Source: Ruminococcus sp. YRD2003
GTDB taxonomy: Bacteria > Bacillota > Clostridia > Oscillospirales > Ruminococcaceae
Direction of reading: 5' to 3'
Assembly (NCBI GenBank): GCA_900109435.1
Contig: FNZT01000003.1
Span: forward strand, 310,001 to 374,000
DNA length: 64,000 bases
Part shown: positions 9,038-16,593 of the stretch, piece after piece
Layout: each line of letters starts with the position of its first letter
Position numbering within the stretch: the first letter of the stretch is position 1
The notes under the pieces: model-generated
The model's input: the letters and a program-made list of their open reading frames with translations, nothing else
Databases searched by the model: none
Told to the model about the DNA's origin: nothing
Program-made: the position numbers and the translations under genes

Positions 9038-9622
9038 ATGGACGACAGACTGAGAAAACAACTCGATTTTATGATCGAGCTCGACAAGATGAAGAATCTC
9101 TACCGTCAAACCTACGTCCTCTGTGAGGATAGAAAAGAAAACGACGCCGAGCACTCGTGGCACCTCGCCATCTTAGCTATGATGCTGAGCGAATATTCAA
9201 ACGAGCCCGTAGACGTACTGCACGTCATAAAAATGGTGCTCGTTCACGATGTGGTAGAGATCGACGCGGGCGACACTTACTGCTACGACAGCGAGGGGTA
9301 TAAGTCTAAGGCTGAACGCGAGGAAAAGGCTGCTCAGCGCATTTTCGGGCTCCTGCCCGACGACCAGCAAGCGGAGTTTTACTCTCTGTGGCGCGAGTTC
9401 GAGGACTCGGAAACCGCGGACGCACGTTTCGCCGCTTTGCTCGACCGCTTACAGCCGCTGACCCTCAATTACACTAAAGGCGGCATATCGTGGCAGGAAC
9501 ACGGTATCCGCAAGGAGCAGGTCCTCGCCCGCAATACCGAGTATTTCGGCGTTTCCGATAAGATCGCCGAAGCGATAAAAGAAATGATAGATGATGCGGC
9601 TGACAAAGGCTGGCTCAAATAA
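9038..9622 (+). CDS. HD-domain phosphohydrolase (YfbR/HDDC2-like)
   Basis: 194-residue HD-superfamily metal-dependent hydrolase. The H...HD...D signature is visible as DAEHSWHLA, MVLVHDVVEIDAGD and the later acidic residues. The EHSWHLA and HDVVEIDAGDT segments are those of the 5'-deoxynucleotidase/HDDC2 group, which dephosphorylates dNMPs, so nucleotide-pool cleaning is the most likely role. The start overlaps no other gene and has gaggtg 5 bases upstream. Co-transcribed with the SDR gene. Confidence 0.85.
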   Translation: MDDRLRKQLDFMIELDKMKNLYRQTYVLCEDRKENDAEHSWHLAILAMMLSEYSNEPVDVLHVIKMVLVHDVVEIDAGDTYCYDSEGYKSKAEREEKAAQRIFGLLPDDQQAEFYSLWREFEDSETADARFAALLDRLQPLTLNYTKGGISWQEHGIRKEQVLARNTEYFGVSDKIAEAIKEMIDDAADKGWLK

Positions 9623-9719
9623 CAAATAGGCAGTTTATACAAATTGAGTACAGCGTTTCCATACACTATTACTAAAACGCCGAAAATAATGACAGAATTA
9701 TGATATTTTGAAAATTCCC

Positions 9720-9748
9720 TTGAATCTTCATTTCCGATATGATATCAT
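9720..9748 (+). promoter_or_regulatory. promoter of the LtaS-like gene
   Basis: -35 TTGAAT (9720-9725), 17-bp spacer, -10 TATCAT (9743-9748). It sits in an otherwise empty 216-base gap. Confidence 0.55.
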
Positions 9749-9838
9749 TATCCTGTGAAATACCTATTTTTATGCTGTTTTTCGGCTTAACATACATCAT
9801 ATCGACTCGTTTTTCCTGTTTCAAACGGAGGAAAGTAA

Positions 9839-11713
9839 ATGACTGAAACACTGAAGGCAAACAAATCGACAAAAAAAGACTATTTCAAGTGGGCTAAGAG
9901 ATATAATGCTCTCCGCGAGGAAAATACCGAGAAGTTTAAATGGCTCAACCTCGCCCTGATGATACTCTTCCCCATCTTTATCACCTGTATGGCTGAGATC
10001 AATCAGTGCAAAAAGGTGTCCGTGTTCGCTCGCTTCGTCGCTGACCGACCGTCCGTTATTCTCTTCGACTTCGCCGCCGCCGGCGTTATCTTCATTCTTC
10101 TTCTCGCTGCCTTCCGTAAAGGCTGGATAGCCGCTCTTGTCCAGAGCTTTGTTTTTATGGCTCTCAGTATCACCGAGCTGTTTAAGTACAACACCAACGG
10201 AAATCACCTCATACTCTCGGATATGAAGCTCGTCAAAAGCGTGAAGAGCCTCAAATCCTTTGCATATATCAAGATAACTCCCGCTCTTATCATATACTGC
10301 GCTATCGTTATCGCTCTGCTCGTTGTCATCTTCCACTTCAACCCCGTTCTCCCGCACCATGTGCCGTTCAAGCGCGCTATCGCAGGTATCTGCTGTACGA
10401 TCCTCTGCACGGGAATGATCATCGTTCCCTCTTTCTATAGCCCCGTTTACAAGCTCTTTAAGCTCGATACCACGGCGGCTACCAACGCTTTCATTCTAAA
10501 TGAGAAGTTTGAACACAACAGCTTCCTCGCTTTCCTCGTGGAAACTGCCTCCGAAAGCTACTCCAACAGGCTCTCTGCGCCCGATAATTACGGCGAGGAA
10601 CTCGTCGATAATATTACCGATGATGTAGCTGTCGCTTCTGCCGCAGGTTTCAAGGACGGCGTTCAGCCCAACGTTATCGTCATAATGAGTGAATCGTACG
10701 CCGATTTCCGCGTTTTCGACCAGCTCAACGTCGACGATAAATACTACGAGGGATTCGATAAGGCTCGCTCCGAAGGCTACGCGGGAACTGCTATCACTCC
10801 TACCTATGCAAGCTATACCGTCCGCTCGGAGTTCGAGCTCCTGTTCGGTCTGCCTGTAAGAGGCATCAATGCTCCGAATATGCCGCAGAGAGTTCTCGCC
10901 GACCGCGAACAGCCCGCTCTCGCTCAGTATTACAAGAAATGGGGATACAAGACCGCTTACGTTCACCCCTTCCTCGGTACGTTCTACAGCAGAAACCGTA
11001 TTTACAGCCGTTTCGGGTTCGATGAAATGATTTTCCACGACGATATCGACAACATTACCGATTTTACAGTGCCTGTCGAGCACTACGGTACTTATGTCGA
11101 CGACAAGACCGTTTACGACCAGCTCTTTGAGCTCGTGAAGTCCACCAACGAGCCTATCTACATACATACTACTACTATGCAGAACCATCAGCCCTATGAC
11201 CAGGGTGATGACCCGAACGATGAGTTCGGCAACTACCTCCAGTGGATCCGTCATTCCAATGAGGGGCTGACTGTTTTCCTCGATGAGCTCAAGAAGCTCG
11301 ATGAGCCTACTCTCGTATTCTTCGTCGGAGACCATTTCCCCTCGATGAGAGGCGAGACAAGTGTGTACAATCAGCTCGACCTCAACGGCTCGAATTGCAG
11401 TGTGCTCTATGAGCAGGAATATTTCATCTGGGATAATTACGGCGCCGACTACAGCTGTGTTCCCGAAGAGCCTGTGTCTTTCTTCTATATGCCTTATGTT
11501 CTCATAAACATTATCGGAGCTCCCCATGACGAATTCATCGAGAAAATGAACAGCTTTATGGAAAATGTTCCCGTTTACTCGCTCGACTACAATGACGGCA
11601 CTCCAGACAACGTTGACCTCGATGTGCTCACGTATGACCGAGTTATCGGCGATGTTTTCTCGCCTTGTCCGATACCGAGCGAGGCGTTTGAGTCTAAAAA
11701 AGGAGCGGAATAA
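9839..11713 (+). CDS. LtaS-like phosphoglycerol transferase (sulfatase fold)
   Basis: 624-residue polytopic membrane protein with an extracellular sulfatase-type catalytic domain. About five membrane segments lie in residues ~35-205. The catalytic domain follows with NVIVIMSESYADF (metal-binding Glu), the TAITPTYASYTVRSEF segment that holds the candidate nucleophile Thr, and FFVGDHFPS (Asp-His metal site). The family transfers glycerol-phosphate from phosphatidylglycerol to build lipoteichoic acid or to decorate other polymers. RBS CGGAGG. The stop overlaps the next ATG as TAATG, so the two genes are translationally coupled. Confidence 0.88.
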   Translation: MTETLKANKSTKKDYFKWAKRYNALREENTEKFKWLNLALMILFPIFITCMAEINQCKKVSVFARFVADRPSVILFDFAAAGVIFILLLAAFRKGWIAALVQSFVFMALSITELFKYNTNGNHLILSDMKLVKSVKSLKSFAYIKITPALIIYCAIVIALLVVIFHFNPVLPHHVPFKRAIAGICCTILCTGMIIVPSFYSPVYKLFKLDTTAATNAFILNEKFEHNSFLAFLVETASESYSNRLSAPDNYGEELVDNITDDVAVASAAGFKDGVQPNVIVIMSESYADFRVFDQLNVDDKYYEGFDKARSEGYAGTAITPTYASYTVRSEFELLFGLPVRGINAPNMPQRVLADREQPALAQYYKKWGYKTAYVHPFLGTFYSRNRIYSRFGFDEMIFHDDIDNITDFTVPVEHYGTYVDDKTVYDQLFELVKSTNEPIYIHTTTMQNHQPYDQGDDPNDEFGNYLQWIRHSNEGLTVFLDELKKLDEPTLVFFVGDHFPSMRGETSVYNQLDLNGSNCSVLYEQEYFIWDNYGADYSCVPEEPVSFFYMPYVLINIIGAPHDEFIEKMNSFMENVPVYSLDYNDGTPDNVDLDVLTYDRVIGDVFSPCPIPSEAFESKKGAE

Positions 11714-12105
11714 TGAAGGATATTAAAACAGGAGCAAAAGGCTCCGCGACCGTTAAAGCCGAGAAAGGCAGGCTCGCCTCGGACATGGGAAGCGGCTGCC
11801 TCAACGTCTTTGCTACTCCCGCTATGATCGCTTTGATGGAAAATGCAGCCTGCAATGCGCTCGCTGACTTCCTTGAAGGTGACGAGACTACCGTGGGCAC
11901 GGCTCTCGACGTTCAGCACCTTTCCGCTACTCCCGAGGGTATGGATGTCACCGCCGAGTCTGTCCTCACCGACGTAAACGGTCGCGAGTTCACCTTCGAC
12001 GTTACCGCATCCGATGAGACAGGACTTATCGGTAAAGGTACTCATAAGCGCTTTCTCGTGTACAGTGGTAAATTCCTCGAAAAAACACAGTCTAAACTGA
12101 AATAA
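11713..12105 (+). CDS. hot-dog fold thioesterase (FlK-like)
   Basis: 130-residue single-domain hot-dog protein of the fluoroacetyl-CoA thioesterase-like family. The pattern of a Thr (FATPAMIALMENAA), a nearby Glu in MENAA and a His in DVQHLSATP matches the Thr/Glu/His triad of that family. The substrate in this organism is unknown; a general housekeeping acyl-CoA thioesterase is plausible. Its ATG overlaps the LtaS-like stop by one base, an odd pairing that could hint at lipid recycling but may just be operon economy. Confidence 0.8.
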   Translation: MKDIKTGAKGSATVKAEKGRLASDMGSGCLNVFATPAMIALMENAACNALADFLEGDETTVGTALDVQHLSATPEGMDVTAESVLTDVNGREFTFDVTASDETGLIGKGTHKRFLVYSGKFLEKTQSKLK

Positions 12106-12109
12106 GCTC

Positions 12110-12143
12110 AGACCCGCGGTAATATCTACTGCGGGTCTTTTAT
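12110..12143 (+). terminator. intrinsic terminator of the LtaS/thioesterase operon
   Basis: Stem agacccgc / gcgggtct followed by a T run. Confidence 0.85.
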
Positions 12144-12266
12144 ATACATTGTTTTTTCTGTATGTTATCATATTATTATCACATATACCCTTATAATTAA
12201 TTATAGTGTATAATTGTATGCAGAGACGGAAAGTCTATATATATATTTTTTTGTGAGGTAAATATC

Positions 12267-13664
12267 ATGTCAGATCTTTACAGCGAACAGAACAACATTG
12301 GAATACAGAACTCCGATAACAGCGGCTACAGCTATTACAGCACCGCTCCTTCCGAACCCGAGAATGCTCCCAAGAAGAAAAAATCTAACCATACAGGTCT
12401 GAAAATACTCGCGTTCTTGCTGTCGCTCGTTGTGGTAGGTGCGGGCTCGATACAGGTATACAAATTCTGGGACGACAGCAAGATCCAGATGTCCGAAGAA
12501 GAGGAGAAGATAGTTGTCCCCTCTCCCGCAAAGGAGATCGCCGAAGCTGTCAAGGGCGGGACCCTTCCTTCGTCTCCTCCGCCGCAGAATCTCCCGAGCC
12601 TGTTTGACATTGCGTCCCGCACAGACGCAAAACAGCTTCCCGATATCGTTGACGAGATAATGCCTTCCGTCGTCGGTGTTTCCTCTACATTCGAGATAAA
12701 TGAACCCTATACGTCGTGGGGCTGGGGCGGATTCCAGTCCGAAACAAGGAAACGTCAGGCTACGGGCACGGGTACCGGTATCGTTATGACTGACGACGGC
12801 TACATCGTGACTAATGCTCACTGCGTTTACGATGAAGAGTATAACGCCGGCGAGGCTGTTGATGTGTATGTGCTTTTCAGCGACCAGTCTAAGCATGACG
12901 CTAAGATAATCGCCTATGACACCGAGACCGATATCGCTGTGCTCAAGGTCGACGCTTCGGGTCTTACTCCCGCTACGTTCGGCAACAGCGACGAGCTGCG
13001 CGTTGGTGAGCTCGTTATCGCGGTCGGCAATCCTCTCGGCTTCGACCTCTTCGGCTCTGTAACAAGCGGTATCATTTCCGCTCTTAACCGCCAGATTTCC
13101 ATAAACGAAAAGAATATGACACTCATCCAGACTGATGCTGCAATAAATGAGGGTAATTCGGGCGGTCCTCTCCTCAACAGCTGCGGTCAGGTCATTGGTA
13201 TCAACTCCGCGAAGATGTCGTCAAGCTATGGCTCCGCAAGCGTTGAAGGTCTCGGTTTTGCTATCCCCATTAACGAGGCTAAGACTATCGTCGACGACCT
13301 CATCTACAACGGCTATGTTACAGGAAGACCTCAGATAGGCATTAGCGGTGTTGATATCACCGAGTCTTATTCTACCTACCTCGGATTGCCTATGGGCGTT
13401 TACGTAACTGCCGTTTCCGAAGGAAGCGCCGCAGAAGAAGCAGGTATAAAGCACGGTGACGTCATAATCGGTATCGAAGACGAAGTTGTCAATTCTATGG
13501 ACGAGCTCAACAAAATCAAGAATACGTTCAAGGCGGGCGATACTATCAAGCTCAAGATAAGCCGCGACGGCAATGATATTGATATCCGCCTCACCCTTCA
13601 GGACGCTAATGCTGATAAGGCAGGCAAAAAGAGCAGTACCGAAACTACCGAGGCTGCCGATTAA
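12267..13664 (+). CDS. HtrA/DegP-like serine protease with PDZ domain
   Basis: 465-residue membrane-anchored S1C protease for envelope quality control. The cytoplasmic N-terminal tail (~45 residues, Lys-rich end) leads into one membrane segment (~46-66). The trypsin-like domain has His185 (TNAHCV), Asp222 (TDIAVLKV) and Ser298 (NEGNSGGPL). A single PDZ domain (~345-440) carries the YVTAVSEGSAAEEAGI segment. Length and layout match Firmicute HtrA. RBS gtgaggt; a TATAAT-like -10 at 12209-12214 lacks a strong -35. Ends convergent to two TM2-domain genes. Confidence 0.95.
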   Translation: MSDLYSEQNNIGIQNSDNSGYSYYSTAPSEPENAPKKKKSNHTGLKILAFLLSLVVVGAGSIQVYKFWDDSKIQMSEEEEKIVVPSPAKEIAEAVKGGTLPSSPPPQNLPSLFDIASRTDAKQLPDIVDEIMPSVVGVSSTFEINEPYTSWGWGGFQSETRKRQATGTGTGIVMTDDGYIVTNAHCVYDEEYNAGEAVDVYVLFSDQSKHDAKIIAYDTETDIAVLKVDASGLTPATFGNSDELRVGELVIAVGNPLGFDLFGSVTSGIISALNRQISINEKNMTLIQTDAAINEGNSGGPLLNSCGQVIGINSAKMSSSYGSASVEGLGFAIPINEAKTIVDDLIYNGYVTGRPQIGISGVDITESYSTYLGLPMGVYVTAVSEGSAAEEAGIKHGDVIIGIEDEVVNSMDELNKIKNTFKAGDTIKLKISRDGNDIDIRLTLQDANADKAGKKSSTETTEAAD

Positions 13665-13694
13665 TAAGCATATCTCTATTCTCCTAACTGTATG

Positions 13695-13740
13695 AAAAGA
13701 CCGCATGAACGGGAAATCCCCTTTCAGGCGGTCTTTTCTT
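13695..13740 (+). terminator. intrinsic terminator downstream of htrA-like gene
   Basis: Stem aaaagaccgc / gcggtctttt enclosing a long loop, then a T-rich tail. The A-rich 5' flank lets it also serve the convergent gene. Confidence 0.75.
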
Positions 13741-13754
13741 GCTGTTCGTTATTG

Positions 13755-14165
13755 TCAGTCGGAGAGCGGTACTCCGTCAGCATCGGTGTCTATGCTTCCG
13801 CAAAGCAGCATTATGCCTTCGACAAGTCCCCATATAGCGCTTACTTCACTAAGCATGAAGCAGCTGAGTAAAGTAATGAGAAGCTGTGCCATTCCCTTGC
13901 CCGTGTAGCCGAGATAGAAGTTATGTACGCCAAACGCGCCAAGGAATATCCCAAGCAGTCCTGCTGCTACTTTTGATTTAGCCCCTGGAGGTGCTACTGT
14001 CTTTGTTACCGTGGAAAATCCACAGGACATACAAACTGCTGCTCCAGGCTGTACCTGACTGCCGCAATTCTGGCAGAAGTTCATTCCTCTTCCGACAGGT
14101 GTTCCGCAGTGTGTACATACTGCCGCGCCCTGTTCAACGGCGCTTCCGCAATGTTTACAATACAT
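13755..14165 (-). CDS. zinc-ribbon + TM2 domain protein (paralogue 1)
   Basis: 136-residue protein. Residues 1-52 hold three CxxC pairs (YCKHCG, CTHCG, FCQNCG plus CMSCG) forming zinc-ribbon modules. Residues ~65-125 form the TM2 domain: GLLGIFLGAFGVHNFYLGYT, a turn, and a second membrane helix ending in the GLVEGIMLL segment. Function of TM2 proteins is not known; the zinc ribbons suggest a membrane-tethered adaptor. The RBS is gacggaggg. Tandem paralogue of the next upstream gene, likely by local duplication. Confidence 0.85.
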   Translation of the reverse strand: MYCKHCGSAVEQGAAVCTHCGTPVGRGMNFCQNCGSQVQPGAAVCMSCGFSTVTKTVAPPGAKSKVAAGLLGIFLGAFGVHNFYLGYTGKGMAQLLITLLSCFMLSEVSAIWGLVEGIMLLCGSIDTDADGVPLSD

Positions 14166-14185
14166 ATTTTTCCCTCCGTCTGTTT

Positions 14186-14632
14186 TTAATCCGCCAGCGG
14201 TACTCCGTTAGCGTCTGTTTTTATACTGCCTGTGAGTATCATGATGCCCTCTACAAGTCCCCATATAGGTGTTATAAATGCAAGAGGGATCAAAAAACCA
14301 CAGCTTACTGCTGAAAGTATTATTGCTCCGATAGCGATGGAAAGCTGTGCTACAGCCTTGCCCGTATATCCCAGATAAAAGTTATGTACTCCGTATCCTC
14401 CAAGGAAGATGCCGAGAAGTCCTGCTGCCATTTTTGACTTAGCTCCCGGGACCGGAGGTGCTTTTACGGCTCCGTTAGCTGCAAAGCCGCAGGACATACA
14501 TACTGCCGCGCCCTGCTGGAGCTGGCTTCCGCAATTGCCGCAAAAGTTAGTGCCCTGTCCTACGGGGACACCGCAGTTTGTGCATATAGCTGCGCCCTCT
14601 TCAACGGCGCTTCCGCAGTTTTTACAATACAT
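14186..14632 (-). CDS. zinc-ribbon + TM2 domain protein (paralogue 2)
   Basis: 148 residues, clearly homologous end-to-end with the downstream paralogue: same zinc-ribbon pairs (YCKNCG, CTNCG, FCGNCG, CMSCG) and TM2 domain (GGYGVHNFYLGYTGKAVAQL). It has a slightly longer second hydrophobic region (IAIGAIILSAVSCGFLIPLAFI). The start at 14632 has aaaggagg just upstream; a longer in-frame extension lacks homology to the sister protein. Twenty bases separate the two genes, so one transcript is likely. Confidence 0.85.
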   Translation of the reverse strand: MYCKNCGSAVEEGAAICTNCGVPVGQGTNFCGNCGSQLQQGAAVCMSCGFAANGAVKAPPVPGAKSKMAAGLLGIFLGGYGVHNFYLGYTGKAVAQLSIAIGAIILSAVSCGFLIPLAFITPIWGLVEGIMILTGSIKTDANGVPLAD

Positions 14633-14735
14633 AATTATTCCTCCTTTACGTCCGCCGCTCCGCTTCGGAGCGGAGCTGTCGGAACTTCTCTGATTATACC
14701 ATATATGCCGAAAAATGTCAATATTTGACGTTTTA

Positions 14736-15275
14736 TCAGTAATTCTCCTCGCGGAGCTCGAAATATGCCTGCGGATGTGCGCATACGGGACAGACATCGG
14801 GCGCCTTTGTGCCTACTACGATGTGTCCGCAGTTGCGGCATTCCCATACCTTGACCTCGCTCTTCTCGAATACCTGCTGAATTTCGATGTTCTTGAGCAG
14901 TGCGCGGTAACGCTCCTCATGCTGCTTCTCTATCTCGCCTACCTGACGGAACTTGGCGGCAAGCTCGGGGAAGCCTTCCTCCTCGGCGGTCTTGGCAAAG
15001 CCTTCGTACATATCCGTCCATTCGTAGTTCTCGCCGTCGGCGGCGGCAGCAAGATTCTCGGCTGTGGTCCCGATGCCCTCGAGCTCCTTGAACCAGAGCT
15101 TTGCGTGCTCCTTCTCGTTGTCCGCGGTCTTTGTGAAAATTGCGGATATCTGCTCAAAGCCTTCCTTCTTTGCTTTTGATGCAAAGAACGTATACTTGTT
15201 CCTCGCCTCGGATTCGCCAGAAAATGCCGCAAGAAGATTCTTTTCCGTCTGTGTGCCTGCGTAGCGGTTTGCCAT
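14736..15275 (-). CDS. rubrerythrin
   Basis: 179-residue peroxide-scavenging di-iron protein. The N-terminal ferritin-like four-helix bundle shows the Glu/ExxH ligands ([33 protein letters not shown]). The C-terminal rubredoxin domain has the CxxC pairs WECRNCG and [12 protein letters not shown]. It reduces hydrogen peroxide in strict anaerobes, which fits the predicted lifestyle. Start with RBS acggag. It is read from its own promoter about 45 bases upstream. Confidence 0.95.
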   Translation of the reverse strand: MANRYAGTQTEKNLLAAFSGESEARNKYTFFASKAKKEGFEQISAIFTKTADNEKEHAKLWFKELEGIGTTAENLAAAADGENYEWTDMYEGFAKTAEEEGFPELAAKFRQVGEIEKQHEERYRALLKNIEIQQVFEKSEVKVWECRNCGHIVVGTKAPDVCPVCAHPQAYFELREENY

Positions 15276-15300
15276 ATTATTTCACTCCGTTTCATTTATT

Positions 15301-15350
15301 CGGTAAATACCGTCAATTATATTATATATCTTTAAATGCTGAAAAGTCAA
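15301..15350 (-). promoter_or_regulatory. rubrerythrin promoter with inverted repeat at the start site
   Basis: Minus strand: -35 TTGACT (15345-15350), 18-bp spacer, -10 TATAAT (15321-15326). The interrupted palindrome cggta-aa-taccg (15301-15312) covers the expected transcription start and could be an operator; no known repressor box is recognised. Confidence 0.6.
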
Positions 15351-15367
15351 TACATTTAATGCCAATT

Positions 15368-16315
15368 TCAGCGGAATCTCTGCTCAAAATCAGGCGGCGG
15401 CGCTGTGATGCGCTTGCTGTTCAGATAGGCAAGCGATGAAGACTCGGGCAGTGAAAATTCAAGTGCGTATGCACAAAGCTGCTGGCGGAAAACTCCGTAG
15501 CGCTTATTCGCCCGTATATCGCCGTATTTACCGTCTCCGAGAAGCGGTGCTCCCAGATGTGCCAGATGTGCGCGTATCTGATGTGTCCGACCCGTGTACA
15601 GCGTGACCTCGAGAAGATATAGTCCGTTCTTTTCTGCAACAGTACGCCAGCCCGTGCGTATCTCGCGGAAGCCCTCTGCGGGAACGTCGCTTATGCGGAC
15701 GATGTTCCTGTCGTCATCCTTGCGGTGATAGGCAGTCGCTATGGACTCTCTCTCGGGCGGAGCAGAAACCGTAACGCAGCGGTATATCTTGTGAAGGGCT
15801 CCGCTCTGTATCGCGGAGTTTATCTCGCGCAGTGCTGCTGCATTTTTGGCGGCGGTGATAAGTCCCGCGGTGTTGCGGTCAAGACGGCTGCACAGTGCGG
15901 GCGCAAATGTGCGCTCCTCCTCGGGGATGAATTCCCCTTTCTTCCACAGGTACTTCTTCACGCGGTCTATAAGCGTGTCCGCGGAAGAGGTGCTGTTGGA
16001 GTGGGAGTCGACTCCTATGGGCTTGAATACGACAAGGATGTTGTCGTCCTCGTATACTATCCGCAGCTCGTCTGATGCCTGTTTAAAGGTCATATCCTGA
16101 GTCTTTACTGCCGAGACTTCGTCCTTCACGTATACTCGGACTGTGTCGCCCTCGCTAAGTATCGCCGATATCTCGCAGCGCTTGCCGTTGAGCTTTATGT
16201 CCTTCCTGCGGAAAAGTCGGTACATCATGCTCTTAGGGAGCTCGGGCATCGCTTTGGACAGGAATTTGTCTATCCTCTGTCCGCTGTCATTGGTGTTTAT
16301 CGTGAATTCTTTCAT
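15368..16315 (-). CDS. RluA-family pseudouridine synthase
   Basis: 315-residue RNA pseudouridine synthase. It has an N-terminal S4 RNA-binding domain (residues ~8-65, GQRIDKFLSKAMPELPKSMM) and a catalytic domain with the Asp motif CSRLDRNTAGLI, a variant of HRLDxxTSGL. The YTGRTHQIRAHLAHLGAPLLGD segment is the family hallmark. Probable target is rRNA (RluC/RluD group), which cannot be decided from sequence. The start at 16315 is chosen because aaggtg lies 7 bases upstream; a start nine codons further upstream is possible but has a poor site. Confidence 0.9.
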   Translation of the reverse strand: MKEFTINTNDSGQRIDKFLSKAMPELPKSMMYRLFRRKDIKLNGKRCEISAILSEGDTVRVYVKDEVSAVKTQDMTFKQASDELRIVYEDDNILVVFKPIGVDSHSNSTSSADTLIDRVKKYLWKKGEFIPEEERTFAPALCSRLDRNTAGLITAAKNAAALREINSAIQSGALHKIYRCVTVSAPPERESIATAYHRKDDDRNIVRISDVPAEGFREIRTGWRTVAEKNGLYLLEVTLYTGRTHQIRAHLAHLGAPLLGDGKYGDIRANKRYGVFRQQLCAYALEFSLPESSSLAYLNSKRITAPPPDFEQRFR

Positions 16316-16486
16316 TTTTTTCACCTTTTCATTATTATCCATGCGAAAAATGAAGTTAATATGTGTCTAATAGATATGATAGACAACAAATCATTTGCTG
16401 ACGGTATTATGCACAAAAAAACGCTGCTTGTTTAGGGTTATTTTTACAATATTTCGTAAATGTGCTGTTAAATTGATGCCAAAGGG

Positions 16487-16515
16487 TTGAAATAGTGTCG
16501 TTAAAATGATATAAT
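16487..16515 (+). promoter_or_regulatory. promoter of the tandem GH25 gene
   Basis: -35 TTGAAA (16487-16492), 17-bp spacer, -10 TATAAT (16510-16515). Confidence 0.75.
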
Positions 16516-16523
16516 GATTTCAT

Positions 16524-16560
16524 CGGTCAAAGAATTAGCTAAGTTTTAGCCGCTTGACCG
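16524..16560 (+). promoter_or_regulatory. hairpin at the 5' end of the GH25 transcript
   Basis: Perfect 7-bp stem cggtcaa (16524-16530) with ttgaccg (16554-16560). The 23-base loop contains the palindrome ttagctaa. It begins about two bases after the predicted transcription start, so it would cap the mRNA 5' end; a DNA operator is the alternative reading. Confidence 0.5.
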
Positions 16561-16593
16561 TGAATCTTTTAAGGCAAAGGAGGCTTACGTGTC

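Noticed and set aside
10496..11527. Reverse-strand open frame opposite the LtaS-like gene
   Set aside because: Lacks start signals and homology; antisense to a conserved sulfatase-fold domain.
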